Shown here in pieces: positions 25,083-33,805 of a stretch of DNA of 64,000 bases. Origin of the DNA: Actinoallomurus sp048498315 (GTDB taxonomy: Bacteria; Actinomycetota; Actinomycetes; Streptosporangiales; Streptosporangiaceae); contig JBEHYF010000007.1 of NCBI GenBank assembly GCA_048498315.1, positions 12,221-76,220 on the forward strand, written 5' to 3'. Position 1 is the stretch's first letter, and each line of letters starts with the position of its first letter. A model generated the notes under the pieces. It had not been told where the DNA came from. It ran no database searches and was given only the letters and a program-made list of their open reading frames with translations. The position numbers and the translations under genes were made by a program.

Positions 25083-26681
25083 GTGAGCCGGGAGGCCGGG
25101 ACGTTTGGTGGGGGAGCGGCCGGCCGCGACCGGCGGCGGGTGACCCGCCCGGCGCCGCGCGGGCTGCCGGACGCCGGTGCGCTCGGCCGCCGCCCGCGCG
25201 CCGTCGTCGCCGGCGGCGGCATCGCCGGGCTGACCGCCGCGACCGCACTGGCCGAGCGCGGCGTCGCGGTCGAGCTCTACGAGCGCGCGCCGTACCTGGG
25301 CGGGCGGGCCGGCGGCTGGGACGCGGCGCTGCCCGACGGCACCGCGGTCGGCATGAGCCGGGGCTTCCACGCCTTCTTCCGCCAGTACTACAACCTGCGG
25401 TCGCTGCTGCGCCGTACCGACCCGGACCTCGGCGGCCTGGTGCCGCTGCCGGACTACCCGCTCGTCGACGCGCACGGCCGCACCGACACGTTCCGCGGGC
25501 TGCCGCGCACGCCACCGTGGAACGCGCTGGCATTCGCGCTGCGCAGCCCGACGTTCACCGCGCGGGACCTGCTTCGGCTGGACGCCCGCGCCGCGCTGCC
25601 GCTCATGGACGTGGCCGTGCCCCGCACGTACGAGCGGCTCGACCACCTGCACGCCGAGGAGTTCCTGGCCTGCCTGCGCTTCCCCGAGGCGGCGCGGCAC
25701 CTGGCGTTCGAGGTGTTCTCCCGCAGCTTCTTCGCCCCGCCCGGCCGGCTGTCCGCCGCGGAGCTGGCGGTGATGTTCCACCTGTACTTCCTGGGGTCGT
25801 CCGAGGGGCTGCTGTTCGACGTGCCGCGCCGGCCGCTGCCGGAGGTGTGGCACCCGGTGGGCGACCGCCTGGAGCGGCTGGGCGCGGCGGTGCGGACCGG
25901 CGTCGCGGTCGGCGGCGTACGGCCGGACGGCGACGGGTTCGCGGTCGAGGCGGGCGGGCGTACGGTCCGGGCCGACGCGGTCGTGCTCGCCCTCGACGTG
26001 CCCGGCCTGCGGACGCTGGTCGCGGACTCGCCCGGGCTCGGCGACGCGGCGTGGCGGGCGCAGATCGCCGCGCTGGAGACCGCGCCGCCGTTCCTCGTGC
26101 GCCGGCTCTGGCTGGACCGCCCCGTCGCCGCGGACCGGCCCGCGTTCCTCGCGACGGGCGGGCTGCCGCCGCTGGACAACGTGAGCGTGCTGGAGCGTTA
26201 CGACGAGGAGGCCGCGGCCTGGGCGCGCGCCACCGGCGGGTCCGTGGTCGAGCTGCACGCCTACGCCGTGACCGGCGACCGCGACCGCACCGCGGGCGCG
26301 CTGCTCGCCCGCCTGCACGAGGTCTATCCCGAGACCGCCGCCGCCCGAACGGTCGGCGACCTGCTGGAGTGGCGGCGCGACTGCCCGCTGTTCGCGCCCG
26401 GCACCTACTTCCGGAGGCCGCCGGTGGCCGGGCCGCTGCCCGGCCTGGTGCTGGCCGGCGACGGCGTGCGGATCGACCTGCCCGTGGCGCTGATGGAGCG
26501 GGCGGCGGCGACCGGCTGGCACGCGGCGAACCTGCTGCTGGCCCGCTGGGGCCTGTCCGGGCACCCGCTGACGACCGTGCCGCCGCGCGGCCGCCTCGCG
26601 CTCCTGCGCGCCCTCGCCGCCCTGGCCGACGGCGGGCGGCGGGCGGCCGGCATGCCGGGTCGGCGGCGCGCCCGGCCGTGA
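25083..26681 (+). CDS. crtU: Carotene desaturase/methyltransferase-like FAD protein (CrtU type)
   Basis: A 532-residue FAD-dependent protein. The Rossmann motif is AVVAGGGIAGLTAATALAER. Segment MSRGFHAFFRQYYNLRSLLR is characteristic of CrtU-like beta-carotene desaturases. A late FAD motif is LVLAGDGVRIDLPVALMERA. CrtU converts beta-ionone rings of beta-carotene to aromatic rings (isorenieratene). The GTG at 25083 is preferred because GGGGAGAG lies just upstream; a longer in-frame extension is low-complexity. It starts 100 bp after the methyltransferase and is probably the last gene of the crt operon. Confidence 0.87.
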   Translation: MSREAGTFGGGAAGRDRRRVTRPAPRGLPDAGALGRRPRAVVAGGGIAGLTAATALAERGVAVELYERAPYLGGRAGGWDAALPDGTAVGMSRGFHAFFRQYYNLRSLLRRTDPDLGGLVPLPDYPLVDAHGRTDTFRGLPRTPPWNALAFALRSPTFTARDLLRLDARAALPLMDVAVPRTYERLDHLHAEEFLACLRFPEAARHLAFEVFSRSFFAPPGRLSAAELAVMFHLYFLGSSEGLLFDVPRRPLPEVWHPVGDRLERLGAAVRTGVAVGGVRPDGDGFAVEAGGRTVRADAVVLALDVPGLRTLVADSPGLGDAAWRAQIAALETAPPFLVRRLWLDRPVAADRPAFLATGGLPPLDNVSVLERYDEEAAAWARATGGSVVELHAYAVTGDRDRTAGALLARLHEVYPETAAARTVGDLLEWRRDCPLFAPGTYFRRPPVAGPLPGLVLAGDGVRIDLPVALMERAAATGWHAANLLLARWGLSGHPLTTVPPRGRLALLRALAALADGGRRAAGMPGRRRARP

Positions 26682-26691
26682 TCGAATGGCT

Positions 26692-26739
26692 TGCCGCGGA
26701 CGGTGTGACTGCCGCGGACGGTGTGACTGCCGCGGGCGG
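26692..26739. repeat. Short tandem repeat (18-bp unit, about 2.6 copies)
   Basis: The unit TGCCGCGGACGGTGTGAC occurs twice in perfect tandem (26692-26709, 26710-26727), followed by a partial third copy. It lies in the 173-bp gap between the convergent crtU and Rieske genes. Confidence 0.8.
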
Positions 26740-26854
26740 GGCGGCGGCCGTGAAGCGGTCGCGGCGGAGGCCGCGGGCGGCGCGGCGCCGCTCCGGACGT
26801 GCGGCGCGAGCCGATGCGTCGTTCCGGGGCGCCCGGCCACGCGGCGGCCGGTGG

Positions 26855-27862
26855 TCAGCGGGAGGCGGTACGCAGCGCGTAGCGGCGCTCGGCGTAGGCG
26901 AGGTCGTCGCGCCACAGGCGGGTCGCCGCCCGCCGAATCATCGGGCGCAGCAGGGGCGCCGCCCACCGCGCCACCGCGAACCCGGGCCGGTCCGACGAGG
27001 CGACGGTCGCCTCGACCACGGCCGTCCGCGGCCGGCCGTCCCGGCCCCGGCCCAGCGGCGTGGCGTGCGTCTCGACGACGCTGCCGGCACCCTCGCCCGC
27101 GACGATGCGCATGACGACCGTGCGCGGGTCCGGGCAGGTGAACTCGGCGATCACCGGCACGCCGAGCCGGGGACCCACGCGATAGGTGACCTCGACGAGG
27201 AACCGGTCGTCGGCCTCGCCGGCGTCGGCCTCCGGGGCGTGCAGGACGCGCAGCCGGGTGAAGGCGTACGGGTGGAACCAGGCGCCGTGCCACGGATCGA
27301 GCCGGTTGGCGACCACGTCGGCCGGCTCGCACACGCCGGCGAGGCGGGCCACCGCGGCGACGCTGCCCGCGGCGGGCGGCCGGTCGGGCAGTATCGGCCG
27401 GGGCAGCGGCGGCTCGTCCGCGGCGTGGTCGAGGCGCACCCAGAAGAGCACGCCGTCGTCGTGGCAGGGCACCGGCCGCCACCCGGAGGTACCCTCCGGC
27501 GGCAGCCGCAGGCCGTGCCAGCGGCACACCAGGCGCCCGCAGACCACCGCGCCTTCGGCGAGCGGGGCGCCCAGGTGCGGGCAGGCGCCCGGGCCGGCCA
27601 CGATCGCGCCGGACCGGTCCCGCCAGGCGACCAGCTCGCGGCCGAGCACGCGGAACCCGTACGGGCGGCCGGCCCGCACGTCGGCGGAGGCGGCCACCGC
27701 GTACCAGTTCCCGGACGGCCGCGCCTGCGCGCGTTTCAGCGCAGCCGCGATGATCGCCGGGTCGGCCTGCCCGGCCGTGTCGGCCTGTGCCGCCCAGCGC
27801 CGCCGGGGAACGAGCCGCAGCGGCAGGCGGGCCGGGGCCGGTGGTTCGACGCGGTCGGTCAC
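26855..27862 (-). CDS. Rieske [2Fe-2S] protein, DUF5914-type, linked to the carotenoid cluster
   Basis: A 335-residue protein with an N-terminal Rieske domain. The cluster ligands are C94-P-H96 (GACPHLGAPL) and C113-R-W-H116 (LVCRWHG). The C-terminal ~200 residues are a DUF5914-like domain with RLDPWHGAWFHPYAFTRLRV and an Arg-rich end (MIRRAATRLWRDDLAYAERR), without the usual Rieske-oxygenase 2-His-1-carboxylate site that I can recognise. It converges on crtU. Such genes accompany isorenieratene-type clusters, so a ring-modifying oxygenase role is likely but inferred. Confidence 0.82.
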   Translation of the reverse strand: MTDRVEPPAPARLPLRLVPRRRWAAQADTAGQADPAIIAAALKRAQARPSGNWYAVAASADVRAGRPYGFRVLGRELVAWRDRSGAIVAGPGACPHLGAPLAEGAVVCGRLVCRWHGLRLPPEGTSGWRPVPCHDDGVLFWVRLDHAADEPPLPRPILPDRPPAAGSVAAVARLAGVCEPADVVANRLDPWHGAWFHPYAFTRLRVLHAPEADAGEADDRFLVEVTYRVGPRLGVPVIAEFTCPDPRTVVMRIVAGEGAGSVVETHATPLGRGRDGRPRTAVVEATVASSDRPGFAVARWAAPLLRPMIRRAATRLWRDDLAYAERRYALRTASR

Positions 27863-28153
27863 CGTCGCTCCTTCGGCCGGGATCGTCGTCGTCTGCCGCG
27901 TTACTTCCCGGCCCGCCCGGCGCCAACCGTGACCGGCCCCGTACGGGCCTCCGCCCGTGCATGGCGAGGCCGCACGAACGTAGGGACGAAAGCCCTCTCC
28001 TGGCCGTACGGCTACAGGTTGCTTACCTCGCTCCGGGCCACCAACGCCGTTCCGGGCGGGGGAGGTTCGGGGGAAGCACAGCGGGCTCCGCCATGCGGCG
28101 AACGATCAGGCACATGCGACGCGTGGACGCGGCCCGGCGGTGGAGCGCCAGGG

Positions 28154-28423
28154 TCACCTGTGCTCGTCGCTCCGGTCCCCGTTCTCGTCCAGGCCGGGGG
28201 TCGTCCGCCGCTGCTCCATGACGTCGGCCTCCGGGGCCTCCAGGGGCACCGGCTCGTCGGCCGGCGGCTCCTCGGCCTCGTCGTCGCTCTCGCCGAGCCG
28301 CTGCTCGACGAAGTCGGCCTCCGGGTCCTCGATGCCCGGCTCCGCGTCGGGCAGCGGATCGCGGTAGGTGACGTCCTCGGGCTTCTCGGGCTGTCCCCGG
28401 GACGGAAGATCGCGTTCTGACAT
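28154..28423 (-). CDS. Small acidic hypothetical protein
   Basis: An 89-residue hydrophilic, strongly acidic protein with no hydrophobic core and probable disorder. It contains two related segments, PEADFVEQRLGES and PEADVMEQRRTTP, a duplicated EADxxEQR element. Similar short acidic proteins are frequent in actinomycetes but have no known function. The ATG at 28423 is favoured over the upstream in-frame start because the extension is Arg/Gly-rich. Confidence 0.6.
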   Translation of the reverse strand: MSERDLPSRGQPEKPEDVTYRDPLPDAEPGIEDPEADFVEQRLGESDDEAEEPPADEPVPLEAPEADVMEQRRTTPGLDENGDRSDEHR

Positions 28424-28540
28424 CGGCGTCGCGGCGCCGCCGCCCCGATGGCTGGGCGGCGCCACCTCCCCCCTTCGCATGTCGGTTCGCGCCCGGCCGG
28501 TATGCCGGCCGCGCGCTGCGGCCGTGCGTCCGGTCGCGGC

Positions 28541-28882
28541 TCAGCAGCCGCGCGCGTGCTCGGCCTCGTAGACCTCCTGCCGTGAGGCGACGGGCACCTG
28601 CTCGGGGTCCCGCACCGTCGCCGTCGGGGTGCTCGCGCGCCGGCCGGTGCAGGCGGCCGAGCCGTGCGGGGCCGTCACGGCCAGCGCGCAGGCGGTCACC
28701 AGCGTGGCGAGCAGCGCCACGACCCCCTTCCAGCGGGAACGGAGCGGGGGCCGGTCGGCCCAGGACCGGGGCGGCAGCGCGGCGGACAGCGCCGCCATGA
28801 CCGCGGCGAACTGCGGATCGTCGCGGCGCAGGCGCTCTTCGATGGCGCTGAGCGCCAGTCGTTCACGTTCAGGCAGGCTCAT
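28541..28882 (-). CDS. DUF3040 domain membrane protein
   Basis: A 113-residue protein. The N-terminal MSLPERERLALSAIEERLRRDDPQFAA is the DUF3040 signature. A single membrane segment follows at about residues 53-70 (GVVALLATLVTACALAV). The C-terminal tail has Cys residues and is probably outside. DUF3040 proteins are small actinobacterial membrane proteins of unknown role. Usually two hydrophobic segments are present; only one is clear here. Confidence 0.82.
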   Translation of the reverse strand: MSLPERERLALSAIEERLRRDDPQFAAVMAALSAALPPRSWADRPPLRSRWKGVVALLATLVTACALAVTAPHGSAACTGRRASTPTATVRDPEQVPVASRQEVYEAEHARGC

Positions 28883-28933
28883 GGTGCTCCCCAGCTCATG
28901 ATGACACCGCAGCCGGCCCCTGCCGCATTCGGG

Positions 28934-29473
28934 TCACCTCCGCGCCGTCACCCCGTCGCCGTAGCCGGTGAGCGAGGATGCCGGTCCGGTCGCGGCCGTC
29001 GCCCTCAGCGCGTCCAGCTCGACCGGGGTGGGCGTGACGCCCGGGGCGGCGATGACGACGTGCACCGCCTTGCGGCGCTCTTCGTAGACGACCCAGCGTG
29101 CGGTGGCGTACCAGTCGACGATGCCGAGGCCACGCCCGGACTCGGAGAGCCGGCCGCCCTCGTTCACGCCGCCGATCGGCCGGTGGTCGATGTCCGTGAC
29201 GATCAGGTGCGCGAACCGGGCCGTCGCGGTGATCTCTAAGCCGATCGGCCACACGTCGTACGGCAGCGGGCCGAGCGTGCGGACCGCGCGGATCGCGTTG
29301 GTCACCAGCTCGACGGCGACCAGCTCGATCTCGTCGACCGCGTACGGGAGGCCGAACACCGCCGCGCCGACGAACGTACGGACGCGGCGAATGGAGTCGG
29401 ACCGGTCGCGCAGGGCGAGGAACGACGACTTCGGGACGGACGGCGCGATCACGGCCGCCGGAAATTCTGTCAC
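28934..29473 (-). CDS. ATP-binding anti-sigma-factor-like protein (HATPase_c_2)
   Basis: A 179-residue GHKL-type ATPase domain protein. The N box is VDEIELVAVELVTNAIRAV. The G1 box lies about GGRLSESGRGLGIVDWYA. Such stand-alone HATPase proteins in actinomycetes often sit beside XRE-DUF5753/DUF397 pairs and affect development or secondary metabolism. That is the layout here, with a divergent XRE gene 195 bp away. Whether it binds a sigma factor is not shown. Confidence 0.85.
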   Translation of the reverse strand: MTEFPAAVIAPSVPKSSFLALRDRSDSIRRVRTFVGAAVFGLPYAVDEIELVAVELVTNAIRAVRTLGPLPYDVWPIGLEITATARFAHLIVTDIDHRPIGGVNEGGRLSESGRGLGIVDWYATARWVVYEERRKAVHVVIAAPGVTPTPVELDALRATAATGPASSLTGYGDGVTARR

Positions 29474-29612
29474 GGGTGATCAACTCCCCGTAGTAGTGCC
29501 AGTTCAGATGGCTCGGCTGGACCAGATGTGGATCGAATAATGTGCGCTAGGGAACGAAATCTCAAGCTTAGAATCAGAACGCTAGCGATTGATCCTGAGA
29601 TGTCCGTCTCCC

Positions 29613-29640
29613 TTGCCGCAGGCGACGCCTGCCCTACGAT
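29613..29640 (+). promoter_or_regulatory. Candidate promoter of the XRE-DUF5753 gene
   Basis: TTGCCG (29613-29618) and TACGAT (29635-29640) are spaced by 16 bases, about 30 bp upstream of the GTG start. They fit an actinomycete housekeeping promoter with moderate consensus. The whole divergent region 29474-29668 is less GC-rich than its surroundings. Confidence 0.4.
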
Positions 29641-29668
29641 GCCCACGGATGACACCGAGGGAGGTCAC

Positions 29669-30532
29669 GTGGTCGCTGAGCGCATCAGCCCGACCCTGCG
29701 ACGCCGCCGGCTCGCTGCACACCTGCGGCAGCTTCGCGAGCAGGCTGGCATGACCGTCGCCGAGGCGGCTCGAGCCATCGAGTGGACACCGTCGAAGATC
29801 ACCTGGATCGAGACCAACCGTGGCAAGCGGCCGAACCCTCGCGACGTCCGCGACCTGTGCGATGTCTACGGTGTGACCGACCAGCGCGAACGCGCCTACC
29901 TCGAACAGCTCGCCCGGGATGGCCGCCTGAAAGGCTGGTGGGACCCATACGGCGACGTCCTGCCGCACCCGTACGAGAACTACGTCGGCCTGGAAGCCGA
30001 GGCGGCCACGATGCTGAACTTCGAGCTGGGTATGATTCCAGGTCTGCTCCAAACCGAGGACTACGCCCGCGCGATGATCCAGGCCGGCCCGGCCGAGCTG
30101 GATGCGGCCAGCGTTGACAAGCGCGTCGAGGTACGGATGAAGCGGCAGGAGGCGCTGCGGCAGGCCCCGCCGCTCCGGCTCGTCGCGGTGATGGATGAGG
30201 CAGTCCTGCACCGGCAGGTCGGCGGCCGCCAGGTGATGCGCACGCAGTTGCAGCACCTGCTCCAGGTCGCCGAGGAACACCCGCGCGTCACACTCCAGGT
30301 GGTGCCGTACGCCCGAGGCGCGCACGCCAGCATGACGAACGGATTCGTCATCCTCCAGTTTCCTGAACCGGAGGACCCGGATGTGGTCTACGTCGAGAAC
30401 GCGGCCGGCGGCCTGTGGCTGGAGGAGACAGAGGAGGTCGCCGACCACCACGTGGCGTTTCAGCATCTGCTCGGCGGCGCGGACAGCCCGGCGGATACGA
30501 TCGCGCTGATCGCTGAAATGGCACGATCATGA
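29669..30532 (+). CDS. XRE family regulator with DUF5753 domain
   Basis: A 287-residue protein. The N-terminal Cro/CI helix-turn-helix is LREQAGMTVAEAARAIEWTP followed by SKITWIETNRG. From about residue 100 the DUF5753 domain runs to the end (MIPGLLQTEDYARAMI; VMDEAVLHRQVGG; HASMTNGFVILQFPEPEDPD; VVYVENAAGG). The start is GTG 29669, preceded by GAGGGAGG; the frame is open 47 codons further up without family similarity. It is upstream of a truncated DUF397 gene and divergent from the HATPase gene, the usual actinomycete trio. The only intact member of its type in the window. Confidence 0.92.
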   Translation: MVAERISPTLRRRRLAAHLRQLREQAGMTVAEAARAIEWTPSKITWIETNRGKRPNPRDVRDLCDVYGVTDQRERAYLEQLARDGRLKGWWDPYGDVLPHPYENYVGLEAEAATMLNFELGMIPGLLQTEDYARAMIQAGPAELDAASVDKRVEVRMKRQEALRQAPPLRLVAVMDEAVLHRQVGGRQVMRTQLQHLLQVAEEHPRVTLQVVPYARGAHASMTNGFVILQFPEPEDPDVVYVENAAGGLWLEETEEVADHHVAFQHLLGGADSPADTIALIAEMARS

Positions 30533-30558
30533 TCGTCTACCCGAGAGAACGTGTATCA

Positions 30559-30672
30559 ATGCCCAAGACCGTGAGCAGCGCCGCCTGGAGGAAGTCGAGC
30601 CACAGCGGCCAGTCGGGCCAGTGCGTCGAGGTCGCCGAGGTACGTGCTGACCGGAATCAGTCCTGCATGTGA
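30559..30672 (+). pseudogene. Truncated DUF397 protein gene
   Basis: An ATG at 30559 opens a 37-residue frame, SSAAWRKSSHSGQSGQCVEV then AEV, the first half of a DUF397 domain (normally about 60-70 residues). The second half, usually containing VRDSKDPDGP and a C-terminal Trp, is lost; the frame stops at 30672. About 60 bp on, another frame (30694-30735) again encodes ECVEVAVVGS and stops, like a second decayed copy. DUF397 proteins are the small partners of DUF5753 regulators such as the gene 26 bp upstream. Confidence 0.6.
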
Positions 30673-30750
30673 GAGAGTCCCGGGCGGATGACCGGGGCGC
30701 GCGAATGCGTCGAGGTGGCCGTCGTCGGTAGCTGATCGGCGTGCCGGAGC

Positions 30751-30776
30751 AGCCCCCGAGCCATCAGGCCGGGGCT
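30751..30776 (+). terminator. Weak hairpin between convergent units
   Basis: AGCCCC (30751-30756) pairs with GGGGCT (30771-30776) over a 14-base loop and is followed by a short pyrimidine stretch. It lies between the DUF397 remnant and the convergent molybdenum enzyme gene. Confidence 0.3.
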
Positions 30777-30815
30777 CTTCGATGCTGCGCGCGAACGCGG
30801 CCGTCGGGCGGGTGT

Positions 30816-32837
30816 TCAGGCGATGAGCTTGGCGGGGGTGATCGGCAGGTCGCGGACGCGGCGTCCGGTGGCGTGGTGGACGGCGTTGGCGATCGCGGCG
30901 GCGGTGCCCACGATGCCGATCTCGCCGATGCCCTTGGCGCCCATCGGGTTGAGGTGCGGGTCGTCCTCCTCGATCCACACCGCGTCGACGTCGAGGACGT
31001 CGGCGCAGGCCGCGACGTGGTACTGGGCGAGGTCGCGGTTGAGGAAGCCGCCGAACTCCTCGTCGACGACGGTCTCCTCCATCAGCGTCATGCCCAGGCC
31101 CATCGTCATCCCGCCGATGAACTGCGACCGCGCCAGGGTCGGGTCCACGATCCGCCCGGCGGCGAACACGCCGAGCAGCCGCGGCACCCGTACCTCGCCC
31201 GTGTCGGCGTCCACCCGCACCTCCGCGAACTGCGCGCCGAACGCGTGCCGGGCGAACCGGCTTTCGGCCGCGACGTCCTCGGTGGTGTCGGCGGTGCCCT
31301 CCCGGCCGTTCTTCAGCAGTTCATGGCACGCCTTGACCACCGCCGACCCCCACGACGCGGTGCCCATCGAGCCGCCGGCGACCGGCGCCTTCGGCAGGGC
31401 GCTGTCGCCGATCCGCATCCGCACCCGCTCCGGCGGCACGCCCAGCGCGTCCGCCGCGATCCGGGCCAGCGCGGTACGGGCGCCGGTGCCGATGTCAGTC
31501 GCGGCGATCTCCACCACGACGTCGCCGTTCTCCGCCCGCGCGGTCGCCCGCGCCGGGCTGCGCAGCGCCGGGTACGTCGATGCCGCCACGCCCGTGCCGA
31601 CCAGCCACCGGCCCTCCCGGCGCACGCCGGGCGCGGGGTCGCGCGCGTCCCAGCCGAAGCGGCGGGCGCCCTCGCGCAGGCAGGCGACCAGGTTGCGGGA
31701 GCTGAACGGCAGGCCGCTGTCCGGCTCGGCCGCCGGCTCGTTGCGGATCCGCAGCTCGATCGGGTCGATGCCGGCCGCATACGCCAGCTCGTCCATCGCC
31801 GACTCCAGCGCGTACATGCCGGGGCATTCGCCGGGCGCGCGCATCCACGAGGGCGTCGGCACGTCCAGCCGCACCAGCCGGTGCGTCGTGCGCAGCGCCG
31901 GCGTCGCGTACATGACGCGGGTGGGCGTGGCGGTCTGCTCGGCGAACTCCGACAGCGTCGAGGTCTGCTCGACGACGTCGTGCGCGACCGCGGTGAGGCG
32001 CCCGTCGGCGTCGGCGCCGAGCCGCAGCCGCTGGATCGTCGGCGTCCGGTAGCCGGTGACGTCGAACATCTGCTGCCGCGTCACCGCGGCCTTCACCGGA
32101 CGGCCCACGGCGCGCGCCGCGATCGCCGCGATGATGGGCGGCGGCCGCGTGTCGCCCTTGGACCCGAACCCGCCGCCGACGTGCGGCGAGATCACCCGTA
32201 CCCGCTCGGCCGGCAGCCCGAGCACGTCCGCGATCGTGTCCCGGTCGGCCGAGGAGCCCTGCGTCGAGTCGTAGATCGTCAGTGAGCCGTCCGGCTCCCA
32301 GACGGCGATCGCGGCGTGCGGCTCCAGCGGGTTGTTGTGCAGTGGCGGCGTCGTGTACGTGGCGTCGACCGTGACCGCCGCGCGGGACAGCCCGGCCGCG
32401 ACGTCGCCCTGCTCGGTGTCGGCCGGGTACGACGGGTTGACCTTCTCCGGCCGGTACAGCCCGGGATGGTCGCCGCGCAGCCGCACGTCGTGCTCCTCGA
32501 CCTCGTACTCGACCCGCACGGCGTCGGCGGCGGCGCGCGCGGTCTCCAGCGTCTCGGCCACGACGATCGCCACGATCTGCCCCCGGTAGGCGATCTCGCG
32601 GGAGCTCAGCAGCGCCAGTTCGGGTGCGTCACCGGCGTCGAGGCGGGGCGGGGCGTCGCTGGACAGCACCGCGAGCACCCCGGGCGTGGCACGGGCCGCG
32701 CTCGCGTCGATCGCGCGGATCCGGCCGCGCGCGATCGACGCCTGCACCGGATGGGCGTACGCGACGCCGCCCACCACGTGCTCGTAGGCGTACCGGGCGC
32801 GCCCGGTGACCTTGTCGACGCCGTCGACGCGTTTCAC
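30816..32837 (-). CDS. Molybdenum-cofactor subunit of a xanthine dehydrogenase-family aldehyde oxidoreductase (PaoC/YagR type)
   Basis: A 673-residue catalytic subunit. It has no iron-sulfur domains. The Moco-binding domains run through the length: YAYEHVVGGVAYAHPVQASI at the start, a mid GGGFGSKGDTRPPPIIAAIA motif, MRAPGECPGMYALESAMDEL, and the active-site Glu in AKGIGEIGIVGTAAA near the end. The GTG start overlaps the stop of the FAD subunit (GTGA), which fixes it. With the two upstream genes it forms a periplasmic-type PaoABC enzyme that oxidises aldehydes; no twin-arginine signal is evident on the small subunit. Confidence 0.9.
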   Translation of the reverse strand: MKRVDGVDKVTGRARYAYEHVVGGVAYAHPVQASIARGRIRAIDASAARATPGVLAVLSSDAPPRLDAGDAPELALLSSREIAYRGQIVAIVVAETLETARAAADAVRVEYEVEEHDVRLRGDHPGLYRPEKVNPSYPADTEQGDVAAGLSRAAVTVDATYTTPPLHNNPLEPHAAIAVWEPDGSLTIYDSTQGSSADRDTIADVLGLPAERVRVISPHVGGGFGSKGDTRPPPIIAAIAARAVGRPVKAAVTRQQMFDVTGYRTPTIQRLRLGADADGRLTAVAHDVVEQTSTLSEFAEQTATPTRVMYATPALRTTHRLVRLDVPTPSWMRAPGECPGMYALESAMDELAYAAGIDPIELRIRNEPAAEPDSGLPFSSRNLVACLREGARRFGWDARDPAPGVRREGRWLVGTGVAASTYPALRSPARATARAENGDVVVEIAATDIGTGARTALARIAADALGVPPERVRMRIGDSALPKAPVAGGSMGTASWGSAVVKACHELLKNGREGTADTTEDVAAESRFARHAFGAQFAEVRVDADTGEVRVPRLLGVFAAGRIVDPTLARSQFIGGMTMGLGMTLMEETVVDEEFGGFLNRDLAQYHVAACADVLDVDAVWIEEDDPHLNPMGAKGIGEIGIVGTAAAIANAVHHATGRRVRDLPITPAKLIA

Positions 32838-33805
32838 GGCGTCAGCTCCCCGAGTGTTCGTACCAGCAGATTCCGGGTCAGCGGCACCTTGAACCCGTTG
32901 TGCCGCAGCGGCCGCGCCGGCTCCAGCTCCGCCTCGGCCGCGCGGGCGAACTCCTCCTCCCGCGCCGGCGCGCCGCGCAGCGCGCGCTCGGCGCGCTCGG
33001 CCCGCCAGGGCGCGTGCGCCACCCCGCCGAGCGCGATCCGGCAGTCGCGGACCACGCCGTCGCCGCCGACGTCGAGCACGGCGGCGACCGACACGAGGGC
33101 GAAGGCGAACGACGCCCGCTCGCGCACCTTCCGGTAGCGCGACCGGCCCGGCGGCGGGGGCGGCAGCTCCACCCCGGTGATCAGGTCGCCGGGCTCCAGC
33201 ACCGTGTCGCGGTCCGGCTCGTCGCCGGGCAACCGGTGCAGGCCCGGCATGGGGATGACGCGGGCGCCGCCCGGGCCGGTGACGTGCACCCGCGCGTTCA
33301 GCGCGGCCAGCGCCACCGCCATGTCGGACGGGTGCGTGGCCACGCACGACGGCGAATGCCCGAAGATCGCCAGGTTGTCGTTGTCGCCCTCGATCGCCGG
33401 GCAGCCGGAGCCGGGCCGGCGCTTGTTGCACGGCTTCGCGACATCCTGGAAGTACGGGCAGCGGGTGCGCTGGAGCAGGTTCCCGGCGACCGTGGCCATG
33501 TTGCGGACCTGCCCGGACGCGCCGGTCAGCACCGCGCGGGCCAGCATCGGGTACCGTTCGCGCACGAGCGGATGCGCGGCCAGCGCCGTGTTGCGCACGG
33601 TCCCGCCGATCGCCAGTCCGCCGTCGCGCGCCTCGATCGTGTCGTACGGGAGGCGGCTGACGTCGACGAGCCGGTCCGGCCGGGTCACGCCGAGCCGCAT
33701 CAGGTCGACCAGGTTCGTGCCGCCGCCCAGATACATGGTGCCGGGCCGGAACCGGGCGACGGCGTCCCCGGCGTCCGTGGCCCGCACGTAGCCGAACGGC
33801 CTCAT
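32834..33805 (-). CDS. FAD-binding subunit of the aldehyde oxidoreductase with extra 4Fe-4S Cys cluster (PaoB/YagS type)
   Basis: A 323-residue FAD subunit of the CoxM/CutM-type fold. FAD-contact motifs are MYLGGGTNLVDLM and SGQVRNMATVAGNLLQRTRC. Between residues ~123 and 160 lie four Cys (TRCPYF, KPCNKRR, SGCPA, PSCVAT), the insertion that binds a [4Fe-4S] cluster in E. coli PaoB. ATG 33805 overlaps the stop of the small subunit by four bases. Electrons pass from Moco via the small subunit to FAD. Confidence 0.9.
   Translation of the reverse strand: MRPFGYVRATDAGDAVARFRPGTMYLGGGTNLVDLMRLGVTRPDRLVDVSRLPYDTIEARDGGLAIGGTVRNTALAAHPLVRERYPMLARAVLTGASGQVRNMATVAGNLLQRTRCPYFQDVAKPCNKRRPGSGCPAIEGDNDNLAIFGHSPSCVATHPSDMAVALAALNARVHVTGPGGARVIPMPGLHRLPGDEPDRDTVLEPGDLITGVELPPPPPGRSRYRKVRERASFAFALVSVAAVLDVGGDGVVRDCRIALGGVAHAPWRAERAERALRGAPAREEEFARAAEAELEPARPLRHNGFKVPLTRNLLVRTLGELTP

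Noticed and set aside
24714..27962. A 1082-residue minus-strand frame across crtU and the Rieske gene
   Set aside because: Antisense shadow with no domain; crtU and the Rieske gene explain the region.
32838..33431. N-terminal extension of the molybdenum subunit
   Set aside because: It overlaps the FAD subunit in another frame and has no similarity; the GTGA overlap at 32834-32837 gives the natural start.
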